From: Phycisphaerales bacterium
Lineage (GTDB): Bacteria > Planctomycetota > Phycisphaerae > Tepidisphaerales > Tepidisphaeraceae
Reading direction: 5' to 3'
Length of the DNA stretch: 64,000 nucleotides
Assembly: GCA_020847375.1 (NCBI GenBank)
Contig: JADLCB010000003.1
Span: 310,001 to 374,000, forward strand
The translations under genes were made by a program, and so were the position numbers. Below, piece by piece: positions 52,820 through 61,080 of this stretch. The notes under the pieces are model-generated. The model did no database searches. It was not told the origin of the DNA and saw only the letters and a list, made by a program, of their open reading frames with translations. Within the stretch, counting starts at the first letter, position 1. Each line of letters begins with the position of its first letter.

Positions 52820-55132
52820 TCAATCGCGGCGTGGAGGACGATTGCCGTCGCGGTCACCACGGCCACCACGACCACCGCGGTCACCACGACCGCCACGATC
52901 ACCACGATCACCGCGACCGCCACGGTCGCCGCGCCGTTCACCGCCGCCATCATGATGCGAGCCGTGACCTTGGTCGCCTTCGTTGCCGGGCGAGGGTTCA
53001 CGATCCGGGTCGGTTTCACCCAGCTCCAGCATCGCGGCCTTGCGCGAAAGTTTGATACGGTCCTGGTCGTCGATCAGGATCACCTTGACCTTGATCTCAT
53101 CACCGACATTCACCACATCGGTAACGCGCCCAACGTACTTGTCACTCAGTTCCGAGACATGGCACAGACCGTCGGTTTCCGGGGCGATTTCAACGAAAGC
53201 GCCGAAATCCTTGATGCTTACGACATGGCCGGTGTAAATGCGTCCGACCTTCACTTCAGCCGTCATTGCTTCGATGATGTCGCGGCATTTTTCCGCAGCG
53301 GCTCCATCGACGGAGGAGATGTAGACCGTGCCGTCATCCTCGATATCAACCTGGGCGCCGGTGTCCTCCTGGATCTTCTTGATGTTCTTGCCGCCCGGGC
53401 CGATCAACTTACCAATCTTTTCGGGGTTGATCTTGACGGTCAGCAGGCGCGGTGCCCACTGGCTGATCTCCGGGCGCGGCTGATCAATGGTTGCGGCCAT
53501 GATGTCCAGAATCTTCAAGCGGGCGGTTTTGGCCCGTTGAAGCGTCTGGCGAATGATCTGGTAATCCAGCCCCTCGATCTTGATGTCCAACTGAATGGCG
53601 GTGATCCCATCGCGCGTGCCGGTGACTTTGAAATCCATGTCACCAAAGTGATCCTCTTCGCCGAGAATGTCGGTCAGGAGCGCCTTTTTGCCATCTTCCT
53701 GAACCAGACCGATGGAGATACCAGCCACCATCTTGGTGATGGGTACGCCAGCGTCCATCAGTGCCAGACAGCCGCCGCAGGAGGTGGCCATCGAACTGGA
53801 ACCATTGGACTCCAGAATGTCGGAAATAATACGAACCGTGTAGGGGAAATCTTCAACCGCTGGCAGCACGGGAACCAGGGCGCGCTCCGCCAGTGCTCCG
53901 TGGCCGATTTCGCGGCGACCTGGCCCGCGGATGGGGCGAACTTCGCCAACGCTGTAGCTGGGGAAGTTGTAGTGCAGCATGAATTTTTGGCTGTACTCAT
54001 CAATCAGACCATCAACGAGCTGCTCGTCCGAGCTGGTGCCGAGGGTGACGGTACACAGCGACTGGGTTTCACCGCGGCTGAAAACGGCTGAACCGTGAAC
54101 GCGGGGCAGAACGCCGATGCTGCAGGAGATTGGACGGATGTCTTCAAACCCGCGGCCATCGGGGCGGACGCCGGACAGAATCGCCTGGCGGGTGGCTTGT
54201 TCCTCCACTTCGCTGAAAACAGCGCGAATTTTCCGGGCCTTGTCCTTCTGGGTGACAAACGCCAGGTACGGGGCGTTGGGGTCGGTGATGGCGGGGGCCA
54301 GCTCATTGATCAGCTCATCGCGAATGGCGTCAACGGCATCGGCGCGATCGGCCTTGCCGGGTTTGCCTTTGACTTCACGGATTTTACCGGCGACGCGCGA
54401 GCGAATGTCCTGGACAAACTGCTCATCGGGCAGGTTGACCTGTCCGACTTTTTCCTGGCCAGCCTTGGAAGCCAGCTCCAGGATCATGGAGACGATTTCG
54501 ACCACGGCTTTGTGACCAAACTCAATGGCGTCAGCGATGGTGTCTTCATCCACTTCGCGGGCACCGATTTCGATCATGTTGACGAAATCCTTCGTGCCAG
54601 CCACCACCAGATCAAAATCGCTGATTTCGACCTGCTGGACGGTGGGATTCAGGATGAACTGCCCGTCAATCCGGCCGACACGCACATGGGCGGTGGGGGT
54701 GATCAACGGGATGTTGCTGATGGCAACGGCGGCACTGGCAGCCAGACCGGCCAGAATATCCGGGTCGTTCTGCCCGTCAAAACTCAGGACGTTCAGGTGA
54801 ATCTGCACCTCGTCCATGAAACCCTTGGGGAACAAAGGTCGCAACGGACGGTCGATGAGCCGGGCGGTCAGAATTTCCTTGTTGGTGGGGCGCCCTTCAC
54901 GCTTCATGAAACCGCCGGGGAACTTACCGGCTGCGGCGCGGCGTTCGCGGTAATCAACCTGCAGGGGGAAAAAATCGATTCCCTCACGCGGGTTGGCCCG
55001 GACAACTGCGCCAAAAACAACGCTGTCGCCATACTGGACCGTCACTGCGCCATGCGCCAGCTTGGCCAGAGAGCCGGTTTCAATGGAAAGCGTACGACCG
55101 CCGATTTCGCGCGATACACGAATGGCTTGCAT
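52820..55132 (-). CDS. pnp: Polyribonucleotide nucleotidyltransferase (PNPase)
   Basis: A 3'-5' phosphorolytic exoribonuclease and degradosome subunit. The 770-residue protein has two RNase PH domains (about 1-220 and 320-555, with FSRGETQSLCTVTLGT and the GPGRREIGHGALAERAL loop), a KH domain (KLIGPGGKNIKKIQEDTG) and an S1 domain (YTGHVVSIKDFGAFVEIAP). It ends in a striking tail of Arg-Gly-Asp/Arg-Gly-Gly repeats about 35 residues long. The start at 55132 (MQAIRVS) with GGAGGA upstream is preferred over the longer reading frame to 55384. It is downstream of rpsO, as in most bacteria. Confidence 0.97.
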   Translation of the reverse strand: MQAIRVSREIGGRTLSIETGSLAKLAHGAVTVQYGDSVVFGAVVRANPREGIDFFPLQVDYRERRAAAGKFPGGFMKREGRPTNKEILTARLIDRPLRPLFPKGFMDEVQIHLNVLSFDGQNDPDILAGLAASAAVAISNIPLITPTAHVRVGRIDGQFILNPTVQQVEISDFDLVVAGTKDFVNMIEIGAREVDEDTIADAIEFGHKAVVEIVSMILELASKAGQEKVGQVNLPDEQFVQDIRSRVAGKIREVKGKPGKADRADAVDAIRDELINELAPAITDPNAPYLAFVTQKDKARKIRAVFSEVEEQATRQAILSGVRPDGRGFEDIRPISCSIGVLPRVHGSAVFSRGETQSLCTVTLGTSSDEQLVDGLIDEYSQKFMLHYNFPSYSVGEVRPIRGPGRREIGHGALAERALVPVLPAVEDFPYTVRIISDILESNGSSSMATSCGGCLALMDAGVPITKMVAGISIGLVQEDGKKALLTDILGEEDHFGDMDFKVTGTRDGITAIQLDIKIEGLDYQIIRQTLQRAKTARLKILDIMAATIDQPRPEISQWAPRLLTVKINPEKIGKLIGPGGKNIKKIQEDTGAQVDIEDDGTVYISSVDGAAAEKCRDIIEAMTAEVKVGRIYTGHVVSIKDFGAFVEIAPETDGLCHVSELSDKYVGRVTDVVNVGDEIKVKVILIDDQDRIKLSRKAAMLELGETDPDREPSPGNEGDQGHGSHHDGGGERRGDRGGRGDRGDRGGRGDRGGRGGRGDRDGNRPPRRD

Positions 55133-55435
55133 AAAAAATATCCTCCGGGCCTCCGAAAAGTTTGATTTTGAAAAACGACCACGCGGGAATCGGCAGTTGC
55201 GACAGTCCAAAGATTGCGAATATCGGATTGAGGATCGCGAGGCTGGGCCAATTTGCAGATACGGGCGAAACAAATCCCCTGCAGGCTGGTCAGCTTCAGC
55301 AATCGGAATCCACAATACGAGATCCGCAATCGCGTAATCTGCCTGATTCCAGATGGTTTCCGGCAACTTGATCTGCTCAGCCAATCGGAGGCCCGATTAA
55401 ATAGGGGACTGGAGGCAGACAAAGGGCGGAAGGTT

Positions 55436-55504
55436 TTGACGTACCATACAAAACCAGCAGCAGTTGCAGCGCTCAGGCTGCAGCAAATCCGCCGGGTACG
55501 TCAA
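55436..55504 (-). promoter_or_regulatory. Extended hairpin between rpsO and pnp
   Basis: TTGACGTACC (55436-55445) and GGTACGTCAA (55495-55504) are perfect 10-base inverted repeats that enclose a second hairpin, TGCAGC (55465-55470) with GCTGCA (55477-55482). It begins seven bases after the rpsO stop and lacks a U-run, so it is more likely an RNase III-type processing or mRNA-stability element than a terminator. The rest of the interval 55133-55435 holds no gene. Confidence 0.5.
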
Positions 55505-55510
55505 TGTGAT

Positions 55511-55780
55511 TTACTTACGCAGACCCAGGCGAGCGATAATCCGCAGGTAGCGTGCCCGATCTTCGCTGGTCAGATACTTCAGCAGCGCATTGCGCCGGCT
55601 GACCATCTTCAGCAGACCGCGCCGGGAGGCGTGATCCTTCTGATGGGTCTTAAAGTGTTCGATCAGGGCGTTGATGCGCTCGGTGAGAATCGCAATCTGG
55701 ACTTCCGGCGAACCGGTGTCCTTATCATGCGTACGATACTCGCCGATGACTTCGGTCTTCTTCTCTGCGGTAATGCTCAC
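55511..55780 (-). CDS. rpsO: 30S ribosomal protein S15
   Basis: An 89-residue S15, a primary 16S rRNA-binding protein of the small subunit platform. The family core is plain: [39 protein letters not shown], and [10 protein letters not shown]. The length is standard. It heads the conserved rpsO-pnp pair; the 378-base spacer to pnp holds a large hairpin. S15 autoregulates its own mRNA in several bacteria, but I did not identify such a site here. Confidence 0.97.
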   Translation of the reverse strand: MSITAEKKTEVIGEYRTHDKDTGSPEVQIAILTERINALIEHFKTHQKDHASRRGLLKMVSRRNALLKYLTSEDRARYLRIIARLGLRK

Positions 55781-55879
55781 GTTCTGAGTCTCCCAGACAC
55801 CAGTTGACCAGCCAAATCAGCCGGAACAACGGTCAATAACGGGTTTTCAGGGCACACCTTGTACCCCGATGAAGCTGCA

Positions 55880-55908
55880 AGAGTAGAAGAAAATGCGCTC
55901 AATATCAA
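55880..55908 (-). promoter_or_regulatory. Promoter of rpsO-pnp
   Basis: On the minus strand TTGATA (55908-55903) and TACTCT (55885-55880) are separated by 17 bases. Transcription would start near 55873, leaving a leader of about 90 bases. The -10 match is moderate. Confidence 0.45.
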
Positions 55909-55938
55909 GGGTTGGAGCAAAATTACGTGTAATTGCAA

Positions 55939-55981
55939 CCGTCAGGGAGCGGTGATCGGCTCAAAAACCGCTCCCTGACGG
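55939..55981. repeat. REP-like palindrome
   Basis: Two 15-base arms (55939-55953 and 55967-55981, reading CCGTCAGGGAGCGGT and its complement) form a perfect inverted repeat around a 13-base loop, extendable outwards by a few pairs. It lies between the divergent rpsO and mdh genes and has no U-run. The arm sequence resembles a palindrome I recall as common in planctomycete genomes. A smaller AATTAC/GTAATT pair (55921-55934) lies beside it. Confidence 0.65.
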
Positions 55982-56060
55982 TCGCGGCTCGTAAGAGATT
56001 GCCTATCGGACGCCTACTTGCGTTTGCCCTGTTGCAACCGACCGATCTCTGCATGGTGTG

Positions 56061-56089
56061 TTGAATCTTGCATCGCAAGGCTCCATAAT
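56061..56089 (+). promoter_or_regulatory. Promoter of the malate dehydrogenase gene
   Basis: TTGAAT (56061-56066) and CATAAT (56084-56089) are 17 bases apart. The spacer contains a small hairpin, CTTGC/GCAAG. Transcription would begin near 56096, giving a leader of about 50 bases before the ATG at 56147. Confidence 0.5.
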
Positions 56090-56146
56090 TTGACGAGCGT
56101 TTGCACTGGACGGGGAGTGCCATTATTGTCTCGTAAAAGGAAAAAT

Positions 56147-57130
56147 ATGAAACAACCAATACGTGTTGCTGTTACAGGCGCTGCCGGCCAGATCGGTTAT
56201 GCCCTGTTGTTCCGCATTGCTTCAGGCCAGATGTTCGGGCCGGAGCAGCCGGTGATTCTCCAGCTCATCGAAATCCCCAATGAAAAAGCCCTGAAAGCGC
56301 TGGAAGGCGTGGCGATGGAGCTGGATGACTGCGCGTTTCCGCTTTTGTCGGGAATGGTGCTGACCTCCAAGGCTGAAGAAGGTTTTGGCGATGCCAACTG
56401 GTGTCTGCTGGTGGGTGCCAAACCGCGCGGGCCGGGGATGGAGCGGGCTGATCTGCTGAAGGATAACGGTAAAATTTTCGTCGCCCAGGGTCAGGTGATC
56501 GACCGGGTGGCAGCGGCGGATGCGCGCGTTGCCGTGGTGGGCAACCCGGCCAACACCAACTGCATGATTGCAGCCTCGGTGGCACGGCGTTTACCGGCTG
56601 ATCGTTACACCGCGATGGTGCGACTGGATCAGAATCGCGCAACCACCCAACTGGCGAAAAAGGCCAAAGTGGCGACGACCGCGATCAGTGATGTGTTCAT
56701 CTTCGGCAACCACAGCCCGACCATGTTTTCGGCATTTCATCTGGCCAAGATCAATGGCAAACCAGCCACGACCGTCATCGGACACCATGAATGGTTGAGG
56801 GGCGAATTCCAGGAAACTGTCGGCAAGCGCGGGGCAGCGATTATCGCTGCCCGTGGAGCCAGCTCGGCTGCCAGCGCAGCCAATGCCCTGGTGGATCATG
56901 TGCGCGATCTGACGACGGTCGGCAAGGTTCACTCGATTGCCGTCAAGAGCAATGGCGATTACGGGTTTGATCCGAATGTCTGGGCGGGTCTGCCGGTCAA
57001 GACCACGGCGCCGGGCAGCTATGAAGTGATCAAGGGCCTGGGTCTGGATGATTTTGCCCGTGAAAAAATCGCCAAGACCAACAAAGAGCTGGTCGAAGAA
57101 CGCCAGGCGGTGGCCGAGCTGCTGAAGTAA
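56147..57130 (+). CDS. mdh: Malate dehydrogenase
   Basis: NAD-dependent interconversion of malate and oxaloacetate in the TCA cycle. The 327-residue length and the motifs [20 protein letters not shown] (nucleotide loop), [23 protein letters not shown] and the catalytic His in [11 protein letters not shown] are those of the 327-residue (group 2, cytosolic-type) malate dehydrogenases. ATG at 56147 follows AAAAGGAAA; the in-frame extension to 56018 reads through the spacer and is rejected. A strong terminator follows, so it is monocistronic. Confidence 0.95.
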   Translation: MKQPIRVAVTGAAGQIGYALLFRIASGQMFGPEQPVILQLIEIPNEKALKALEGVAMELDDCAFPLLSGMVLTSKAEEGFGDANWCLLVGAKPRGPGMERADLLKDNGKIFVAQGQVIDRVAAADARVAVVGNPANTNCMIAASVARRLPADRYTAMVRLDQNRATTQLAKKAKVATTAISDVFIFGNHSPTMFSAFHLAKINGKPATTVIGHHEWLRGEFQETVGKRGAAIIAARGASSAASAANALVDHVRDLTTVGKVHSIAVKSNGDYGFDPNVWAGLPVKTTAPGSYEVIKGLGLDDFAREKIAKTNKELVEERQAVAELLK

Positions 57131-57158
57131 TCCGTTCCATATTTTGAAAATTAAAGCG

Positions 57159-57199
57159 CGCCATGCCCCGGCACCAACGCTTGGGCATGGCGTTTTTTT
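57159..57199 (+). terminator. Intrinsic terminator after mdh
   Basis: CGCCATGCCC (57159-57168) pairs perfectly with GGGCATGGCG (57183-57192), followed by seven Ts. Confidence 0.9.
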
Positions 57200-57286
57200 A
57201 GTGAAAAACCGGGGTGAAGTTTATCTTTATCAAGCAGGAGGGGGATGGTGCGTTGCTCGATCGCAGTGGTGGCTTACAATGAGGTG

Positions 57287-58360
57287 ATGCAACGACGAAA
57301 ATTTGGTGATACCGGTGTTGAAGTTTCGCCTATTGCGCTGGGGTGCTGGATTTACGGGGTGGATTGGTGGGGGCATCGTGACCAGGCGGATTGCGACCGC
57401 ATGTGCAGCTATGCTTTGGAACGGGGGATTACTTTTTTTGACAATGCTGATGCCTATGGCAACGGTCGGGCTGAGACGTTGTTTGGCCAGTGGCTGGTGA
57501 ATAAGAACATTGCCCGCGATCGGGTGCAGATCGGCGGGAAGTTTGGTTACGATTTTTATAATGATCCGGGTGTGGCGGGCAGTCACAAGGAGCGCCGGCA
57601 GGATTTTTCGCCGACGTTTTTGCGCAAGGCGTTGGAACATTCGTTGCGGCGATTGCAAACGGATTACATCGATATTTATCTGGCGCACAACATCAAGCTG
57701 CGGCAGTTCAATGATGAGCTGTTTGCCGAGCTGGAGAAGGTGAAAGATGAGGGGAAAATCAAGGCGTGGGGTGTCAGTCTCGGTCCGGCAATTGGCTGGC
57801 GTGAAGAAGGAATGACGGCATTGATGGACAAGGGGGCCAAGGGTCTGCAGACGGTGTTCAATCTTTTTGAGCAGGCGCCCGGGATTGAGTTTTGCCAGGT
57901 GGCGCGCGCGACGCATGCGGGGGTGATGGCGCGGGTGCAGGATAACAGTGGGGTTCTGAAGGATGTGATCAAGGCGGACACCCGATTGTCGCCGGACGAT
58001 CACCGGCGCTTTCGTGATCGTAACTGGCAGGTTTATGGCCCACAGAAGGTGGAATTGATCCGGCCAATTGCCGAGTCGCTGGGGATGAGCATTCATCAGT
58101 TGGCTTGCAAGTGGCTGCTGATGCAGCCGGGGCTTAGCACGATCACCGCGACGCTGACCAGCGAACAGGAAATCAATGAAGTCTGCCAGGCGGTGGAGAA
58201 ACCGAACCTCACTGCGACTCAATTGGATCAACTGGCGACGGATTACGCGCGCGATTGGGGGCTGGGCGAAGGGGCGCATCCGTGTGATCTCAAGAGCAGT
58301 ATCGCGCCGGGCGGGACGATCCGCAGCCAGTACGTTCCGCCGCCAGTTCTTATGACGTAA
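57287..58360 (+). CDS. Aldo/keto reductase
   Basis: An NADPH-dependent oxidoreductase of the AKR superfamily, 357 residues, nearest the YghZ/Kv-beta-like subgroup by layout. Catalytic positions are visible: Asp in FFDNADAYGNGRAE (about 45), Tyr in the same stretch, Lys in QIGGKFGYD (about 83) and His in YLAHN (about 135). ATG at 57287 gives MQRRKFGDTGVEVSPIALG, the usual family opening; the frame extends to 57245. The substrate is unknown. It is followed by a fumarylacetoacetate-hydrolase family gene, possibly in one transcript. Confidence 0.88.
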   Translation: MQRRKFGDTGVEVSPIALGCWIYGVDWWGHRDQADCDRMCSYALERGITFFDNADAYGNGRAETLFGQWLVNKNIARDRVQIGGKFGYDFYNDPGVAGSHKERRQDFSPTFLRKALEHSLRRLQTDYIDIYLAHNIKLRQFNDELFAELEKVKDEGKIKAWGVSLGPAIGWREEGMTALMDKGAKGLQTVFNLFEQAPGIEFCQVARATHAGVMARVQDNSGVLKDVIKADTRLSPDDHRRFRDRNWQVYGPQKVELIRPIAESLGMSIHQLACKWLLMQPGLSTITATLTSEQEINEVCQAVEKPNLTATQLDQLATDYARDWGLGEGAHPCDLKSSIAPGGTIRSQYVPPPVLMT

Positions 58361-58492
58361 ATCGGGGTGAAATTTGATTCCATGTGCTGGACGCCGTGCT
58401 GACGTTGATGCCCGCGCGCTAGTGTGCCGGCGCCCGTGTGTCTGCTGATGGGCGCGGGTGACAAAATTATCCGGTGGTATTACGCTTGGTTC

Positions 58493-59296
58493 ATGCGGAT
58501 CGTTCGTTTTGAGAGTCATGGGCAAATCCACACCGGTGAGTTGACCGACGAAGGGTCAGCGCGGGTGATCGAAGGGGATCTGTTTGGCGCGTTTGGCGTT
58601 TCGGATCGTGTGCTGCCGATTCAGCGGCTGCTGGCGCCGATCATTCCGGTGGATATTCTTTGCATCGGCATGAACTACCGCGAGCACGCGGTCGAAACGG
58701 GTTCGACCGTGCCGAAGCATCCAATGTTGTTTATCAAGGGTTCCAATACGCTGAACCATCCGGGTGCGCCGATTTATATTCCGCGGTTAAGCGACCAGAT
58801 TGATTACGAATGCGAGCTGGCGATTGTGATCGGCCGGTCGGGAAAATATATCCCGCGCGAGCAGGCGATGGATTATGTTTTGGGTTACACCTGTGCCAAT
58901 GACGTGTCCAGCCGCGACTGGCAGCGCAACAAGGATCTTGGCGGCGGTCAGTATGCCCGTGGTAAAAGTTTTGACGGGTTCTGCCCGCTCGGCCCGTGCA
59001 TCGTGACGCGCGATGAAGTGCCCCAGCCGAATGATCTGCGGATTCGCACGCTGCTGAACGGGCAGGTGATGCAGGATCATACGACGGCGGACATGATTTT
59101 TGATATTCCTACGTTGATCCAGAGTCTGAGCAGCACGATGAGTTTACGGGCGGGCAGCGTGATTCTCACCGGCACGCCGCAGGGTGTGGGTTTTGCCCGT
59201 AAACCGCCGGTATTTATGAAAGCGGGGGATACGGTGGTGGTTGAAATTGAAAAGATCGGCCGGTTGGAGAATCCGGTGGTGGCGGAAGGGCGTTAA
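58493..59296 (+). CDS. Fumarylacetoacetate hydrolase (FAH) family protein
   Basis: A 267-residue metal-dependent C-C lyase/hydrolase of the FAH superfamily. The metal ligands sit in DYECELAIVIG (Glu-x-Glu) and NDVSSRDWQ (Asp); KSFDGFCPLGP and ILTGTPQGVGF are the family loops. Members include acylpyruvases and ureidoglycolate lyase-like enzymes, so the reaction cannot be fixed. ATG at 58493 (MRIVRFESHG) is the family start. It converges on aat with 25 bases between stops. Confidence 0.88.
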   Translation: MRIVRFESHGQIHTGELTDEGSARVIEGDLFGAFGVSDRVLPIQRLLAPIIPVDILCIGMNYREHAVETGSTVPKHPMLFIKGSNTLNHPGAPIYIPRLSDQIDYECELAIVIGRSGKYIPREQAMDYVLGYTCANDVSSRDWQRNKDLGGGQYARGKSFDGFCPLGPCIVTRDEVPQPNDLRIRTLLNGQVMQDHTTADMIFDIPTLIQSLSSTMSLRAGSVILTGTPQGVGFARKPPVFMKAGDTVVVEIEKIGRLENPVVAEGR

Positions 59297-59321
59297 CCGT
59301 AATTGGCAGGTTGCGGCGCAG

Positions 59322-59924
59322 TCAGGGGACGAACCTGCAGGAAATGCGGATCGCCTGTTGGAGGAGTCGGGAATACTCCGCAGCGGGGATTTCGCGGCAA
59401 CCAAAGCGGCGCAGATGGCTGGTGGAAGCCTGGGTATCCAGCAGTTGAAATCCGCGCTGATGCAGATGCCCAACGAGGTGAACCAGCGCCACCTTGGAGG
59501 CATCGGTTACGCGGTGGAACATGCTTTCGCCGAAAAACGCGCCGCCCAGGCTGACACCATACAGCCCGCCAACGAGTTGATCGTTCTGCCAGGTTTCGAC
59601 GCTGTGCGCAAAGCCCAGTTCATGCAGCCGGGTGTAGGCACGGACCAATTCTTCGTTGATCCACGTGCCCTCTGCGCGCAATTGGGCACAGGCGCGCATT
59701 GTGACTTCAAACGCGGTATTGATACGGATTTGAAAACGTCTTTGGTTGATGGTGGCTTTGAGGGTGTTGGGGATGTGAAATTCCTTCGGATCAAGCGGAA
59801 TGACCCCGCGCGGATCAGCGCTGTACCAGCGGATCACACCGTCGCTATCAGCCATGGGGAAGTGGCCCAGCCCATAGGCGCGGAGGAGCGTGCGCGGTTT
59901 CAGATCGACAGGTGGATGCGACAT
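59322..59924 (-). CDS. aat: Leucyl/phenylalanyl-tRNA--protein transferase
   Basis: Aat adds Leu or Phe to N-terminal Arg/Lys of proteins, marking them for ClpAPS in the N-end rule pathway. The 200-residue protein has LLRAYGLGHFPMADSDG, RWYSADPRGVIPL, GTWINEELVRAY and GGLYGVSLGGAFFGESMF, all hallmarks. The TTG at 59927 precedes an ATG at 59924; I used the ATG. The length is slightly shorter than E. coli Aat (234). Confidence 0.95.
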   Translation of the reverse strand: MSHPPVDLKPRTLLRAYGLGHFPMADSDGVIRWYSADPRGVIPLDPKEFHIPNTLKATINQRRFQIRINTAFEVTMRACAQLRAEGTWINEELVRAYTRLHELGFAHSVETWQNDQLVGGLYGVSLGGAFFGESMFHRVTDASKVALVHLVGHLHQRGFQLLDTQASTSHLRRFGCREIPAAEYSRLLQQAIRISCRFVP

Positions 59925-60001
59925 CAATTCCCATTATATCATCAAGTGATGATGGTTCTGATTGGCCAATTGATGAGATGCTGCGTATGGGCAGGGCGGG
60001 T

Positions 60002-60673
60002 TCAACTGCGCTGGATGGTTGGCCACAGGGCAATGGTGCACAGGCGATGCTCGTTGCGCTGCCAGATCGGAAACTGGCGAACCTGATGCGTACCGGCCAG
60101 CACTTCCTCCTTGATCAGCACGGTTTGGAATAGTTCCAGATCGTGGGTGAGAATCTCAGGCGATTCAGTAAAAATGATCAGAACCATACCAGCCTGCAAA
60201 ATGCGCGGTTCGGCTTCCATTTTGCGCAAATCTTCGACAACACCGTTGCGCCACTGAGCGCCATAACCGGTATGGACAACGCCCCCCTCACGGAACTGAT
60301 GAGCGCATTTCACCTCCAACCACAATCCTTTTTCGGCGGGGCAGGTATTGGGCGGATCAAAAAGTGTTGGCAGCCGGGAATCGAGGCGCAGCGGCTGGCC
60401 AAGCGGTGAAAGAACCAGATCGCAGCGCAATCGGTGCGTCAGTTTGTTCCCAAAGCTGGAGGGATAATGCACTTCACGGGCGATGTCGTATTGGCTGGCG
60501 AGTTGTTCCGCCAGCAGCGCGTGCATCTGGCGTTCGTCCAGCGCATCCAGACCGTACACCGCCTGCTGCAGTTGCAGATCCTGCTCGGCGGTTTGCAAAG
60601 CCCGGGCAAGATCATCGGCAATCGTCGCAAAGTCCCAGTTCATCGGCGGTGTTGACGTTGCATGGTTGTTCAA
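60002..60673 (-). CDS. Putative PD-(D/E)XK-type protein of unknown function
   Basis: A 223-residue soluble protein. Around residues 83-120 it reads RLRCDLVLSP then GLWLEVKCAHQF: a hydrophobic strand with Asp, then Glu-x-Lys, the spacing of a PD-(D/E)XK nuclease core. The length and rest of the sequence are not assigned to a family; it may be a nuclease or an inactive relative. It lies 77 bases upstream of aat on the same strand and could share its transcript. Confidence 0.5.
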   Translation of the reverse strand: MNNHATSTPPMNWDFATIADDLARALQTAEQDLQLQQAVYGLDALDERQMHALLAEQLASQYDIAREVHYPSSFGNKLTHRLRCDLVLSPLGQPLRLDSRLPTLFDPPNTCPAEKGLWLEVKCAHQFREGGVVHTGYGAQWRNGVVEDLRKMEAEPRILQAGMVLIIFTESPEILTHDLELFQTVLIKEEVLAGTHQVRQFPIWQRNEHRLCTIALWPTIQRS

Positions 60674-60778
60674 ATGATTCAGGCTGGTTGATCGGAGCGT
60701 ATTTGTAGTAAGATTAGTCGAAGAAGCTGGGAATTTCCTGCCAAGCAGTGATAAAACTGAAATTGAGGAGATTGACTC

Positions 60779-60991
60779 ATGGGGCGTAGGCGCGGCATAC
60801 TCGGGTTGTCATTTTCATGGAAGCGGGCGGCGGGCATTTCCGGCGCTAAAGGCAGATTGTCGCGAAAAATAGGCATGCCGCTGACACGCACCGGACGGCA
60901 GCGCAAGGCAGGTCGGGCGTTGGGGTGCTGCGTACCGCTGGCAATTATGGCAGCCGGCAGTCTGATCGCGGGGATCGTCTGGGCGGGCTGA
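60779..60991 (+). CDS. Small basic protein with C-terminal membrane helix
   Basis: A 70-residue protein with an Arg/Lys-rich N-terminal half (GLSFSWKRAAGISGAKGRLS) and a C-terminal hydrophobic helix (CCVPLAIMAAGSLIAGIVW). GAGGAG eight bases upstream of the ATG supports real translation. I do not recognise the family; the pattern suggests a tail-anchored membrane peptide. Confidence 0.5.
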   Translation: MGRRRGILGLSFSWKRAAGISGAKGRLSRKIGMPLTRTGRQRKAGRALGCCVPLAIMAAGSLIAGIVWAG

Positions 60992-61080
60992 CAGGGTAAT
61001 CGGTTGTGCATTCGGTCTGACAATGCGCCCAACGGACACGGCCCGAGCCGGTTAAACGAATATTGCCAGACTAAAGGCCA

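Noticed and set aside
52850..52935. Tandem DNA repeat resembling a CRISPR or VNTR
   Set aside because: It is the coding repeat of the PNPase Arg-Gly tail, with no regular spacers.
52952..54091. A 379-codon frame on the plus strand opposite pnp
   Set aside because: It is the antisense of a clear pnp gene with no family match of its own.
55133..55384. N-terminal extension of PNPase
   Set aside because: It runs through a spacer with no family similarity, and a strong ribosome-binding site precedes 55132.
57230..58531. A 433-codon minus-strand frame opposite the aldo/keto reductase gene
   Set aside because: It is Arg/His/Pro-rich, overlaps a well-supported gene on the other strand, and shows no motif.
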